From an uncultured Gammaproteobacteria bacterium (lineage in GTDB: Bacteria > Pseudomonadota > Gammaproteobacteria > SZUA-140): a stretch of 13,355 bases of DNA. A program made the translations under genes and the position numbers. Shown piece by piece: positions 6,038 to 13,355 of the stretch (positions within the stretch are counted from its first letter, which is position 1; each line of letters begins with the position of its first letter). The notes beneath the pieces were generated by a model that was not told the DNA's origin, did not search any database, and saw only the letters and a program-made list of their open reading frames with translations. The stretch is from the NCBI GenBank assembly GCA_945788675.1, contig CALZMY010000091.1, positions 1 to 13,355 on the forward strand. Direction: 5' to 3'.

Positions 6038-8953
6038 ATGGTCATGCCTGAAACAATTGAGCTGAGCTCGCGCCTAGAGGCGCTTTATCCTGAGGCCTTT
6101 CCGACGGCCCTGCGTCGTCAGGTGGCGCACCACTGGGAAGGTTACCTTGAGCGCGCTGCGGAGATCGGCATTGAGCCGCCACACAATGCCGATTTTCTCA
6201 AGATATTGTGCCAGGTCTGGGCCTATAGTGAATTTGTGGCCAGTAGCTGTGTGAGTCACCCTGAGCTGTTTGACGAGCTAGTGCATGGCGGTGATCTGTT
6301 GATCGATTATCGTATCGATGAGTATCGGCGCAAGCTGGCGGCTGCGCTTGCAACGGTAAAGAACGACGATGAGCTGGGGCAAATACTTCGCCGTTTTCGG
6401 CGTTATGAGATGGTACGCATCGCGTGGCGCGACCTGGCCGGGTGGGCGGCGCTGGATGAGACATTACGAGACCTTTCGGCATTGGCGGACAGCTGTCTGG
6501 ATGGCGCATTGACTAAGCTGCATGCGTGGCAATCCACAGAGGTGGGGGTGCCGCTGGGTGGGCAGTCGCAGCAGCCACAGTCACTGGTGGTGCTGGGGAT
6601 GGGGAAATTAGGGGCGGGTGAACTCAATTTTTCTTCCGATGTTGATCTGATTTTTGCCTTTCCTGAGGCGGGGGAGACGCGCAGGCGTGGGCGTAAGCGG
6701 GATACAATCAGCAATGAAGAGTATTTTACCCGGCTCGGGCGTCGTTTGATCGCGGTGATCGATGAAACGACCGATGAGGGCTTTGTGTTTCGGGTCGACA
6801 TGCGGCTACGTCCCTATGGCGAGAGTGGCCCTTTGGTGATGAGCTTCGATGCAGTGGAAGAGTATTATCAGTCGCAGGGGCGTGAGTGGGAGCGCTATGC
6901 GATGATTAAAGTGCGTTCGGTGGCGGGGGATGTGGCGCAGGGTGAGGCGCTGCTGGCGATGCTGCGCCCCTTTGTCTATCGCCGCTATCTCGACTTTGGT
7001 GCCTTTGCCGAGCTACGCGAAATGAAGCTGATGATCCGGCGTGAACTGGAACGCAAGGGCGCGCAGGAGAATGTCAAGCTGGGCCTCGGTGGGATACGCG
7101 AGGTGGAGTTTATCGGCCAGGCGTTTCAGTTGATCCGTGGCGGTCGCGAACCCGAACTGCAGCAACGCCCAATCCTGGCAGTGTTGCGGCAGCTGGCGAC
7201 GAGCGATTATCTGCCCGCCTATGTGGTCGATGGGCTGATCGACGCCTACTGTTTCCTGCGCGACGTGGAAAATCGTTTGCAGCAATATGAAGACAAACAG
7301 ACGCATCTACTGCCGGCCGATGACGAGGCACGTCAGCGGTTGGCGTTGTCGATGGGGTTCTCAGACTGGCTGCAATTTTCGGCGGCGCTGACTAAAAAAC
7401 GCCGCCTGGTAGAGACACATTTTGAACAGGTGTTCGCTGCACCACAGGCCGAGGACGAGCGCAGTCACGATGATGAAACGCTGTCCGCCGTGTGGCATCG
7501 GCGGGTCGACGATGCACAGGCGGCGATGATCCTGCATGACAGTGGATATGAGGATGGTGTCGAGGTGTTGCGCCGTATCACACAGTTGCGAGAGGGGCTT
7601 GCCTGCCGTATGTCCGGCCCGGAAGGACAGGCACGACTGGATCAGTTGATGCCGTTGATGTTGGCGTCTGTTGCCAAGGTTGATGCGCCAGATGAAACGT
7701 TGATACGAATATTAAACCTGATTGAGGTGGTAGCACGGCGCACCGCCTATCTGTCGCTGCTGGTGGAAAATCCGATGGCGCTGTCACAGCTGGTGCGTCT
7801 CTTTTCCGCCAGTCCGTGGATCGCCGAGCTGTTGAGCCAGCATCCGATATTGATGGATGAGCTGCTCGATCCGCGCACGCTCTATGCGCCACCCTCCCGA
7901 ACACAGATGACACAGCGGTTACGCGCTGAGCTGGCGCTGATTCCAGCAGGAGATCTGGAGCGTCAGATGGATGTGATGCGCGATTTTAAACAGGCCAATG
8001 TGTTGCGCGTGGCGGCGGCGGACCTGATGGATGCACTGCCACTAATGGTGGTCAGCGATCATCTCACATGGCTGGCCGAGGCGTTGTTGAAGGAGACGCT
8101 GACGCTCGCGGCAGATCAGTTACGTGTTAAGAATAGAAAAAAAGGGAAAGGATCGCAGCATAAAGGGGTGCCGACAGGCTTTATCGTAGTCGCTTACGGC
8201 AAGATGGGGGGGGTTGAGCTGGGCTATGGCTCAGATCTCGATCTGGTCTTTATTCATGCAACGCCGCAGGGTGATAAAAATGGCATCTTCTTTACCCGTC
8301 TCGGCCAGCGCGTGATTCATATGTTGAACACGCTGACCCCGGCCGGCGTGTTATACGAGGTCGACATGCGTCTGCGCCCTAGCGGGGATTCGGGGCTGCT
8401 GGTCAGTGATATCAGTGCCTTTGAGGAATATCAACGTGAAGATGCGTGGACCTGGGAACATCAGGCGCTGGTACGGGCACGTGTGGTGGGGGGTGATGCG
8501 ACGCTGGCGGCTCATTTCGAGGCGGTACGGCGTGAGGTGCTTTCACGTCAGCGCGATGAGGCGACGCTGCGCCACGAGGTGCGTGAGATGCGCGAAAGGA
8601 TGCGCCAGGAGCTGTCTCGTGGTGATGCCGGTCACTTTGATATCAAGCAGGATGCGGGTGGCATCGCAGATATCGAGTTTATGGTGCAGTTTGGTGTGCT
8701 GCGCTGGGCGCATGATCATCCGGAATTACTCGATTTCACCGATAACATTCGTCTGCTGGAGGGGTTTGGGCGCTGTGGCCTGATGTCCGCCGCCGATGTA
8801 CTGCTGCTGAGTGACGCCTATCGTGCTTACCGTGCGCGTATTCATCGCTGTGCGTTGCAGGAGCAGGCGGCGTTGGTCGTTACAGGGGAGTTTGCCAAGC
8901 TTCGTACAGGCGTTGTGGCGCTGTGGCAGCGCTGGATGGAGGAGTCCAGTTGA
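6038..8953 (+). CDS. glnE: Bifunctional glutamine synthetase adenylyltransferase / adenylyl-removing enzyme
   Basis: GlnE attaches AMP to, and removes it from, a tyrosine of glutamine synthetase in answer to PII signalling and glutamine level, so it sets ammonia assimilation in the cytoplasm. The protein has 971 residues against about 946 in E. coli. It has the expected two nucleotidyltransferase halves. The N-terminal, adenylyl-removing half has 'GMGKLGAGELNFSSDVDLIF' with Gly187 and Asp201/Asp203. The C-terminal, adenylylating half has 'AYGKMGGVELGYGSDLDLVF' with Asp733/Asp735. Each is followed by a helical segment carrying 'GGIREVEFIGQ' and 'GGIADIEFMVQ' respectively. All metal-binding Asp pairs are present, so both activities are likely. 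Two ATGs (6038 and 6044) are possible starts and neither has a good Shine-Dalgarno, so the exact start is uncertain. The gene diverges from pilU and is followed 129 bases on by ilvE. An eight-G run crosses the C-terminal motif. Confidence 0.96.
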   Translation: MVMPETIELSSRLEALYPEAFPTALRRQVAHHWEGYLERAAEIGIEPPHNADFLKILCQVWAYSEFVASSCVSHPELFDELVHGGDLLIDYRIDEYRRKLAAALATVKNDDELGQILRRFRRYEMVRIAWRDLAGWAALDETLRDLSALADSCLDGALTKLHAWQSTEVGVPLGGQSQQPQSLVVLGMGKLGAGELNFSSDVDLIFAFPEAGETRRRGRKRDTISNEEYFTRLGRRLIAVIDETTDEGFVFRVDMRLRPYGESGPLVMSFDAVEEYYQSQGREWERYAMIKVRSVAGDVAQGEALLAMLRPFVYRRYLDFGAFAELREMKLMIRRELERKGAQENVKLGLGGIREVEFIGQAFQLIRGGREPELQQRPILAVLRQLATSDYLPAYVVDGLIDAYCFLRDVENRLQQYEDKQTHLLPADDEARQRLALSMGFSDWLQFSAALTKKRRLVETHFEQVFAAPQAEDERSHDDETLSAVWHRRVDDAQAAMILHDSGYEDGVEVLRRITQLREGLACRMSGPEGQARLDQLMPLMLASVAKVDAPDETLIRILNLIEVVARRTAYLSLLVENPMALSQLVRLFSASPWIAELLSQHPILMDELLDPRTLYAPPSRTQMTQRLRAELALIPAGDLERQMDVMRDFKQANVLRVAAADLMDALPLMVVSDHLTWLAEALLKETLTLAADQLRVKNRKKGKGSQHKGVPTGFIVVAYGKMGGVELGYGSDLDLVFIHATPQGDKNGIFFTRLGQRVIHMLNTLTPAGVLYEVDMRLRPSGDSGLLVSDISAFEEYQREDAWTWEHQALVRARVVGGDATLAAHFEAVRREVLSRQRDEATLRHEVREMRERMRQELSRGDAGHFDIKQDAGGIADIEFMVQFGVLRWAHDHPELLDFTDNIRLLEGFGRCGLMSAADVLLLSDAYRAYRARIHRCALQEQAALVVTGEFAKLRTGVVALWQRWMEESS

Positions 8954-9016
8954 GTCGGATTTGGCGTAAGGATGATTAATCTGGCAGAAAACCTGAGAAG
9001 AAAGTGGTTTCATGTC

Positions 9017-9045
9017 GTGAAAAGCAGCGACGATTTGGCTACAAT
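9017..9045 (+). promoter_or_regulatory. Candidate promoter for ilvE
   Basis: In the 129-base glnE-ilvE gap, TACAAT (9040-9045) is a good -10 box. GTGAAA (9017-9022) is a fair -35 at 17 bases. This would start transcription near 9052, about 30 bases before the ilvE ATG. No terminator hairpin is visible after glnE, so read-through from glnE is also possible. Confidence 0.35.
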
Positions 9046-9082
9046 TGCCCCCTTTGAATAAAAGAGCGACGGACAGTAGTTT

Positions 9083-10012
9083 ATGAGCATGGTAAATATG
9101 GATGATCGTGATGGCGTGATCTGGATGGATGGGGCGATGGTTCCGTGGCGTGACGCCAGGGTGCATGTGTTGACCCACACGCTGCACTATGGCCTGGGCG
9201 TCTTTGAAGGAGTGCGGGCCTATAAGACAGATAAGGGCACTGCGATCTTTCGTCTCAAAGAGCACACTGATCGCCTCTTTCGCTCGGCGCATATTCTCAA
9301 AATGCCAATGCCGTATGATAAAGAGACGATCAATGAGGCGACTTGTGCCGCGGTGCGTGAAAACAGTCTGGATTCAGGCTATATCCGCCCAATGTGTTTT
9401 TACGGCTCCGAAGGGATGGGGCTGCGTGCCGATAATCTGAAGACCCATACCATGGTGGCCGCGTGGTCATGGGGGTCTTATATGGGCGATGAAAATATGG
9501 AGAAAGGGATTCGTGTGCGCACCTCTTCATATAACCGCCATCACATCAACGTGACAATGTGTAAGGCGAAGTCGAATGGCGCCTATATTAACTCGATTCT
9601 GGCACTCAACGAGGCGCTGGAGTGTGGCTGCGACGAGGCGATGCTGCTCGATACAGACGGCTATGTGGCGGAAGGCAGTGGCGAGAACATCTTTCTGGTG
9701 CGTGATGGTGTGCTCTATACCCCAACACTGACGGCGGCACTCGATGGCATCACGCGTGCCACCATCATGCAGATTGCGGCTGAAGAGGGTATCGAGGTGC
9801 GTGAAAAACAGATCACCCGTGATGAGGTCTATGTCGCCGATGAGGCTTTTTTTACTGGGACTGCGGCGGAAGTGACCCCGATCCGCATTGTTGATGGGCG
9901 TGATATCGGCAGCGGCACCCGCGGTCCGATTACCGAGAAGTTACAGACGCTCTATTTTGATTATGTGCATGGTCGTCGTGATGACCATCCTGAATGGCTG
10001 ACACTCGTTTAA
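9083..10012 (+). CDS. ilvE: Branched-chain amino acid aminotransferase
   Basis: IlvE is a fold-type IV PLP enzyme that makes the last step of leucine, isoleucine and valine synthesis and runs the reverse reaction in breakdown. The 309-residue length matches E. coli IlvE. Visible motifs are 'VHVLTHTLHYGLGVFEGVRAY' (27-47), 'SGYIRPMCFYGSEGMG' (98-113), the PLP lysine region 'KAKSNGAYINSI' with Lys163 as the probable Schiff-base residue and Tyr168, 'VAEGSGENIFLVRDGVLYTP' with Glu197 near the PLP ring nitrogen, and 'LDGITRATIMQIAAEEGIEVRE'. The ending 'GTAAEVTPIRIVDGR' is typical. Three ATGs lie close together (9083, 9089, 9098). The first is preferred because GGAC stands eight bases upstream. 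It is probably cotranscribed with the zinc-finger gene 38 bases downstream. D-amino acid aminotransferase is less likely given the strong IlvE match. Confidence 0.95.
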   Translation: MSMVNMDDRDGVIWMDGAMVPWRDARVHVLTHTLHYGLGVFEGVRAYKTDKGTAIFRLKEHTDRLFRSAHILKMPMPYDKETINEATCAAVRENSLDSGYIRPMCFYGSEGMGLRADNLKTHTMVAAWSWGSYMGDENMEKGIRVRTSSYNRHHINVTMCKAKSNGAYINSILALNEALECGCDEAMLLDTDGYVAEGSGENIFLVRDGVLYTPTLTAALDGITRATIMQIAAEEGIEVREKQITRDEVYVADEAFFTGTAAEVTPIRIVDGRDIGSGTRGPITEKLQTLYFDYVHGRRDDHPEWLTLV

Positions 10013-10050
10013 GGGGTTGGCTTAACTGTTTTTTTGAGGAGATCGTCGCT

Positions 10051-10251
10051 GTGAGTAATGTCGTTGAAGGTACCATCGAAGCCAATGCGCAAAACCGTTA
10101 TGAAGTGACGACGGCTGATTTGCCGTTACACTGTCCGATGGATGGCATGAGTCTGTGGAATTCGCATCCACGTGTTTTTCTGCCGATCGAGGATGATGGC
10201 GGTGAGGCGACCTGCCCCTATTGCGGGGCGCATTACGTGCTCAAGAAGTAG
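10051..10251 (+). CDS. Small zf-CHCC zinc-finger protein (NDUFS6-like)
   Basis: This 66-residue protein belongs to the zf-CHCC family, the bacterial relatives of the zinc-binding end of mitochondrial complex I subunit NDUFS6. The probable ligands are Cys28, His39, Cys55 and Cys58, in 'LHCPMDGMSLWNSHPRVFLP' and 'ATCPYCGAHYVLK'. The start is the GTG at 10051 because GAGGAG (10036-10041) lies nine bases before it. A longer frame runs back into ilvE from 9994 but lacks support. The role of stand-alone bacterial members is not known to me; zinc binding is inferred from the ligand set. The 38-base gap after ilvE suggests one transcript. Its stop is four bases from the stop of the convergent DUF6165 gene. 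Confidence 0.9.
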   Translation: MSNVVEGTIEANAQNRYEVTTADLPLHCPMDGMSLWNSHPRVFLPIEDDGGEATCPYCGAHYVLKK

Positions 10252-10263
10252 GCGGTTACTTCT
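10244..10263. repeat. Hairpin spanning both convergent stop codons
   Basis: AGAAGTA (10244-10250) and TACTTCT (10257-10263) form a perfect seven-base inverted repeat with a six-base loop. It includes the TAG stop of the zinc-finger gene and the TAA stop of the DUF6165 gene. There is no T-run on either strand, so it is at most a weak bidirectional stop or RNA-end stabiliser. Confidence 0.45.
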
Positions 10264-10651
10264 GCTGATAATCGGCGTAGGATTTTTCTTCGATCAGTTC
10301 TGAGCCCAGCTTTTCATTGAGTATGCGTTTGACCGCGGCGCGTTTGTCATTGGTGACGTAGACGGCGCGTGCCAGCTCAATAAACTGCTGATCGAATTCA
10401 GCGGCGAACTCTTTATCGCGAATATCGTCCTCAATCTTCCACAGCGCCTCGTTGATCGACTTGAGTTCCGCCATCTCGGCGCTGATGTCGATCTCCTTTG
10501 GCAGCATTTCGGCACAGATATCCTGCAGGATCTTCAGTTCGTGGTTGATATTGATTAGTTTGGCGGGATCTTTGATCTGCTCGGCCTTGATTTCGAGAAT
10601 GGTGATTTTGTCGAGGCATTCGCCTGCAGAGACTGATACGCGGATATCCAT
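10256..10651 (-). CDS. DUF6165 family protein, function unknown
   Basis: This 131-residue cytoplasmic protein matches the pattern of DUF6165: 'VSVSAGECLDKITILEIKAEQI' (5-26), 'LKSINEALWKIEDDIRD' (63-79), 'FIELARAVYVTNDKRAAVKR' (90-109) and 'EEKSYADY' (121-128). It looks mostly alpha-helical and highly charged, with no signal peptide, membrane segment or obvious catalytic motif. The frame stays open upstream to 10765, but I chose the ATG at 10651. The recognisable family sequence begins there, a perfect TATAAT lies 32 bases upstream, and GGAAAA is a weak ribosome site. Members of this family, as far as I recall, are often near polysaccharide or glycosyltransferase genes. Here it sits between an ilvE-linked gene and the ADP-heptose operon, on the opposite strand. 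A role in LPS is only inferred from position. Confidence 0.75.
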   Translation of the reverse strand: MDIRVSVSAGECLDKITILEIKAEQIKDPAKLININHELKILQDICAEMLPKEIDISAEMAELKSINEALWKIEDDIRDKEFAAEFDQQFIELARAVYVTNDKRAAVKRILNEKLGSELIEEKSYADYQQK

Positions 10652-10682
10652 GTGTTTTCCGAATTGATTTGGCAAAAATGTC

Positions 10683-10710
10683 ATTATATACGGCCGCGTC
10701 ATTCTGTACA
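10683..10710 (-). promoter_or_regulatory. Candidate promoter of the DUF6165 gene
   Basis: On the - strand a perfect TATAAT -10 box occupies 10683-10688 and TGTACA (10705-10710) is a fair -35 at spacing 16. Transcription would start near 10676 and leave a leader of about 25 bases before the ATG at 10651. This argues against the longer reading frame, whose start at 10765 would be upstream of the promoter. Confidence 0.5.
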
Positions 10711-10748
10711 GGTTATCCGGCACATACGCCTGCAATCTCTCCTGTGGA

Positions 10749-10777
10749 TTGGTATCATATGGCAACGTTTATACATA
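10749..10777 (+). promoter_or_regulatory. Candidate promoter of the hldE-hldD-waaF operon
   Basis: TTGGTA (10749-10754) with TACATA (10772-10777, spacing 17), or the overlapping TATACA (10770-10775, spacing 15), lies 25-30 bases before the hldE ATG. It shares the 151-base region 10652-10802 with the divergent DUF6165 promoter. The boxes are ordinary and AT-rich, so this is a modest call. Confidence 0.3.
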
Positions 10778-10802
10778 AACAGAGAAAAGCCGCGCAGCGT
10801 AT

Positions 10803-12245
10803 ATGAAAGTAAATATTCCCTCTTTTGAGGCCGTCAGGGTGCTGGTGGTCGGTGATCTGATGCTAGATCGTTACTGGTATGGTGACACCTCGCGTATTTC
10901 TCCTGAGGCACCGGTGCCGGTGGTGCGCGTCGCTGATGCGGAAGAGCGTCCCGGTGGTGCGGGCAACGTTGCGCTCAATATCGCGATGCTCGGCGGCAGC
11001 CCGAGTGTGATGGGGCTGACGGGCACCGACGAGGTGGCCAATGCACTGCAAGCACGACTTGAATCTTCAGGGGTGAAGTGCGCCTTTGAACAGGATGAGG
11101 CCTACACGACGGTCACCAAGCTGCGCATCATGAGTCGACACCAGCAGCTGATCCGGCTCGATTTTGAAGACAGTTTTAGTGGTCACGATTATGTTGCGAT
11201 GCAGCATCGCTATGAAACACTCCTGGCCGATATTGATGTCGTGGTTTTATCCGACTACGGCAAAGGGACATTGAGTGCCGTGGGTGGTTTGATCGCTGCG
11301 GCGCGTGCCGCAGGCAAGGCAGTGCTGGTCGATCCAAAGGGATCAGACTTCAGTAAATACCGTGGTGCGACACTGATCACCCCAAATCTGGTCGAGTTTG
11401 AGGCGGTGGTGGGGGCATGCCCTAACGATGAGGCGGTGGTATCAAAGGGGGAAGCGTTACGCGCCGAGCTTGGACTGGATGCGTTATTAATTACGCGTGG
11501 TGAAAAAGGGATGACGCTGTTATGTGAAGGCAAGCCAGTGCTGCACCTGCCGACACGTGCGCAGGAGGTCTATGACGTGACTGGTGCGGGCGATACCGTG
11601 ATCTCGGTATTAGCCGCAGCCGTCGCGGCCGGACAGACACTGGCCGAGGCGACTGCACTGGCCAATCTGGGTGCTGGCGTTGTGGTGGGTAAACTGGGCA
11701 CGGCGAGTGTCACCGTTGCCGAATTGCAGGCGGCGATGCGCGCGCAGGATGAGGTCGAGCGTGGTGTTGTCGATGAGTATCACCTGGAGAAACTCGTCAG
11801 AGATGCGCAGTCCCATGGCGAGACCGTAGTGATGACCAATGGTTGCTTCGATATTCTGCATGCAGGCCATGTCTCATATCTGGCGGAGGCGCGCAAGCTG
11901 GGAGACCGTCTGATTGTGGCGGTCAATGACGATGCGTCGGTGAAACGTCTGAAAGGCGATGCGCGTCCGGTCAATAGCCTGTCGCAGCGCATGGCGGTAT
12001 TGGCGGGGCTTGAGAGTGTTGACTGGGTCGTCTCCTTTTCTGAGGAAACGCCGGAGTGGCTGATCTGTCATGTGATCCCCAATGTACTGGTTAAAGGCGG
12101 CGACTACCGCCCTGAAGAGATTGCTGGCGGCAAATGTGTGATTGAGAATGGTGGTAAGGTTGAGGTGCTGGGTTTTATCGAAGGTTGTTCGACGACCAAT
12201 GTGATTGAGGCGATTCGACACGGTGTCGAACAGCAGGCTGATTAA
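10803..12245 (+). CDS. hldE: Bifunctional D-beta-heptose 7-phosphate kinase / D-beta-heptose 1-phosphate adenylyltransferase
   Basis: HldE (RfaE) makes two steps of ADP-heptose synthesis for the LPS inner core: phosphorylation of heptose 7-phosphate at C1, and later transfer of AMP from ATP. The 480 residues match E. coli HldE (477). The N-terminal ribokinase-type domain (about 1-318) has 'DLMLDRYWYGDTSRISPEAP', 'RPGGAGNVALNIAMLGG' and the anion-hole and catalytic motif 'YDVTGAGDT' with Asp264. The C-terminal cytidylyltransferase-like domain (about 340-480) has 'TNGCFDILHAGHVSYL' with the HxGH motif at His353-His356, then 'VKGGDYRPEEIAGG' and the ending 'GCSTTNVIEAIR'. Both domains appear complete, so the gene is the fused form, not separate hldA and hldC. 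The ATG start has only a weak ribosome site, but the N-terminus aligns with the E. coli protein. hldD starts 19 bases downstream. The other pathway genes, gmhA and gmhB, are not in the window. Confidence 0.97.
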   Translation: MKVNIPSFEAVRVLVVGDLMLDRYWYGDTSRISPEAPVPVVRVADAEERPGGAGNVALNIAMLGGSPSVMGLTGTDEVANALQARLESSGVKCAFEQDEAYTTVTKLRIMSRHQQLIRLDFEDSFSGHDYVAMQHRYETLLADIDVVVLSDYGKGTLSAVGGLIAAARAAGKAVLVDPKGSDFSKYRGATLITPNLVEFEAVVGACPNDEAVVSKGEALRAELGLDALLITRGEKGMTLLCEGKPVLHLPTRAQEVYDVTGAGDTVISVLAAAVAAGQTLAEATALANLGAGVVVGKLGTASVTVAELQAAMRAQDEVERGVVDEYHLEKLVRDAQSHGETVVMTNGCFDILHAGHVSYLAEARKLGDRLIVAVNDDASVKRLKGDARPVNSLSQRMAVLAGLESVDWVVSFSEETPEWLICHVIPNVLVKGGDYRPEEIAGGKCVIENGGKVEVLGFIEGCSTTNVIEAIRHGVEQQAD

Positions 12246-12264
12246 GATTTTTGAGGATTGATTG

Positions 12265-13212
12265 ATGATTATTGTGACCGGCGGTGCGGGCTTCATTGGC
12301 AGTAATATCGTGAAGACGCTGAATGAACGTGGCCGTGAGGATATCCTGGTGGTGGATGATCTCAAGGAGGGCGCCAAGTTTCGCAATATTGCCGACTGTG
12401 AGATTGCCGATTACTGGGATAAAGATGATTTCCTGGCGTTTATAGCGAGTGGCAAAAATTTTCCTGTGACCGTCGATGCGATCTTTCACGAAGGCGCCTG
12501 TTCTGCGACTACGGAGTGGGACGGTCAATACATGATGCGTAATAACTTTGAGTATTCAAAGGCGTTGTTGCACTACTGCCTGGAGCACAAGATACCCTAT
12601 TTATATGCTTCGTCTGCATCGGTGTATGGTGCTGGCCCTGAGTTTAAAGAAGAACGTCAGTTTGAAGAGCCGTTAAATGTTTATGGCTACTCGAAATTTC
12701 TATTTGATCAGTATGTGCGCCGCATCTTGCCAGGTGCTGAGAGTCAGGTGGTGGGTTTCCGATATTTCAATGTCTATGGGCCGCGCGAGCAGCATAAGGG
12801 GAGTATGGCAAGTGTTGCCTTTCACCTGAATAATCAACTACTGGCCGGTGATGAGACGGTGCGCCTGTTTGAAGGGTGTGACGGCTATGGAAATGGCGAG
12901 CAGCGTCGCGACTTCATCTATGTCAGTGACGTGGTGGATGTGAATCTATGGTGTTTTGATAATCCTGCCTGTTCTGGTATTTATAATCTTGGTACCGGGC
13001 GTAGCCAGAGTTTTAATGATGTCGCTAATGCAGTGATCAGCTATCACAAAAAGGGGCGACTCGAATATATTCCGTTTCCCGATCATCTCAAGGGAAGCTA
13101 TCAGAGTTTCACCGAGGCTGATATGGGGGCATTGCGCGCCGCTGGCTACAGTGCAGAATTCAAGACGGTTGAAGCGGGCGTACATGCCTATTTAGAATGG
13201 TTGAATCGTTGA
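12265..13212 (+). CDS. hldD: ADP-L-glycero-D-manno-heptose 6-epimerase
   Basis: HldD (RfaD) inverts C6 of ADP-heptose, giving the L,D form used by heptosyltransferases. It is a 315-residue extended short-chain dehydrogenase, near the 310 residues of E. coli. The N-terminal nucleotide-binding motif is 'TGGAGFIGSN' (5-14). 'HEGACSATTEWDGQYM' (75-90) and 'YASSASVYG' (114-122) follow. The catalytic pair Tyr140 and Lys144 lies in 'NVYGYSKFL', and 'GFRYFNVYGPREQHKGSMASV' (164-184) is diagnostic of HldD. Compared with E. coli there are about five extra residues in 'FEGCDGYGNGEQRRDF'. I chose the ATG at 12265, not the TTG three bases earlier, because GAGGA (12253-12257) is spaced seven bases from it and the protein then starts 'MIIVTGG' as in E. 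coli. It sits between hldE and waaF in one probable operon. Confidence 0.97.
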   Translation: MIIVTGGAGFIGSNIVKTLNERGREDILVVDDLKEGAKFRNIADCEIADYWDKDDFLAFIASGKNFPVTVDAIFHEGACSATTEWDGQYMMRNNFEYSKALLHYCLEHKIPYLYASSASVYGAGPEFKEERQFEEPLNVYGYSKFLFDQYVRRILPGAESQVVGFRYFNVYGPREQHKGSMASVAFHLNNQLLAGDETVRLFEGCDGYGNGEQRRDFIYVSDVVDVNLWCFDNPACSGIYNLGTGRSQSFNDVANAVISYHKKGRLEYIPFPDHLKGSYQSFTEADMGALRAAGYSAEFKTVEAGVHAYLEWLNR

Positions 13213-13237
13213 GTGTCTCTGGCCTGCCTGAGTGATA

Positions 13238-13355
13238 ATGAGATCGACTGAACCTCAGCGTCTGCTGGTGGTTGGCCCGTCATGGGTTGGCGACATGGTG
13301 ATGGCGCAGAGCCTGTTCATGACGATTCAACAGCGCTATCCCGGCGCATTGATCG
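13238..13355 (+). CDS. waaF: LPS heptosyltransferase II, 5' end only
   Basis: The frame from the ATG at 13238 runs off the right edge after 39 full codons. It begins 'MRSTEPQRLLVVGPSWVGDM', then continues 'VMAQSLFMTIQQRYPGALI'. This matches the N-terminus of WaaF (RfaF), where E. coli reads 'MKILVIGPSWVGDMMMSQSL'. The enzyme adds the second L,D-heptose to the LPS inner core, using the ADP-heptose made by the upstream genes. A GTG at 13232 in the same frame is an alternative start; no strong ribosome site separates them. The gene lies 25 bases after hldD, consistent with cotranscription. WaaC, a relative, lacks this exact 'GPSWVGDM' opening, so WaaF is preferred. GT-B fold domains lie outside the window. 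Confidence 0.88.
   Translation, partial: MRSTEPQRLLVVGPSWVGDMVMAQSLFMTIQQRYPGALI

Noticed and set aside
8972..9061. 29-codon ORF in the glnE-ilvE gap
   Set aside because: The AAGG before its ATG is too close to serve as a ribosome site, and the frame covers the proposed ilvE promoter.
8726..9292. 188-codon open frame on the - strand across the glnE end and ilvE start
   Set aside because: It overlaps two well-supported genes on the other strand, has no recognisable domain, and would read through the ilvE promoter region.
9994..10050. Longer N-terminus for the zinc-finger protein, starting inside ilvE
   Set aside because: The GTG at 10051 has a strong GAGGAG nine bases upstream, and the added residues only copy the ilvE end in another frame.
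10652..10765. 38-residue N-terminal extension of the DUF6165 protein
   Set aside because: The family-like sequence begins at 10651, and a perfect TATAAT box on the - strand lies inside the extension.
1..13355. Mobile element, phage, defence system or CRISPR array
   Set aside because: No transposase, integrase, direct-repeat array, tRNA or nuclease/toxin genes were seen; base and codon use look uniform and all confident genes fit core chromosomal functions.

Overview
The window looks like ordinary chromosome from a gammaproteobacterium of moderate GC content. The evidence is a PilU-type pilus ATPase, a full-length two-domain GlnE, a fused two-domain HldE of the enterobacterial type, HldD and the start of WaaF. 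The glnE-ilvE-LPS core order also recalls pseudomonads. I cannot place it more precisely. Coding density is high, there are no transposases, integrases, tRNA genes or CRISPR arrays, and no block stands out as foreign. The longest gap without a confident gene is about 256 bases (3428-3683).

Left part (1-3427, + strand): the 3' end of an RND periplasmic adaptor gene overlaps by four bases a complete RND inner-membrane pump gene. No outer-membrane channel gene lies in the window. The pump has one Asp in TM4 and an Asn where AcrB has its TM10 Lys.

Middle (3428-5831): an HDOD-domain protein gene (+) converges on pilU (-), with a strong hairpin terminator between them. Ahead of the HDOD gene are a good CRP-like palindrome and an unproven 52-codon ORF whose stop overlaps the HDOD start (ATGA). 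pilU stands alone without pilT.

Right part (5832-13355): divergent from pilU come glnE (regulation of glutamine synthetase), ilvE (branched-chain aminotransferase) and a 66-residue zf-CHCC zinc-finger protein, all on +. A small DUF6165 gene on the - strand follows, ending four bases from the zinc-finger gene. It shares a 151-bp divergent promoter region with hldE. hldE, hldD and the start of waaF run on as an operon that makes ADP-heptose and adds it to the LPS inner core.

I see no convincing new multi-gene system. The least explained items are the DUF6165 gene beside the heptose operon, and the CRP-like site with its small ORF ahead of the HDOD gene.
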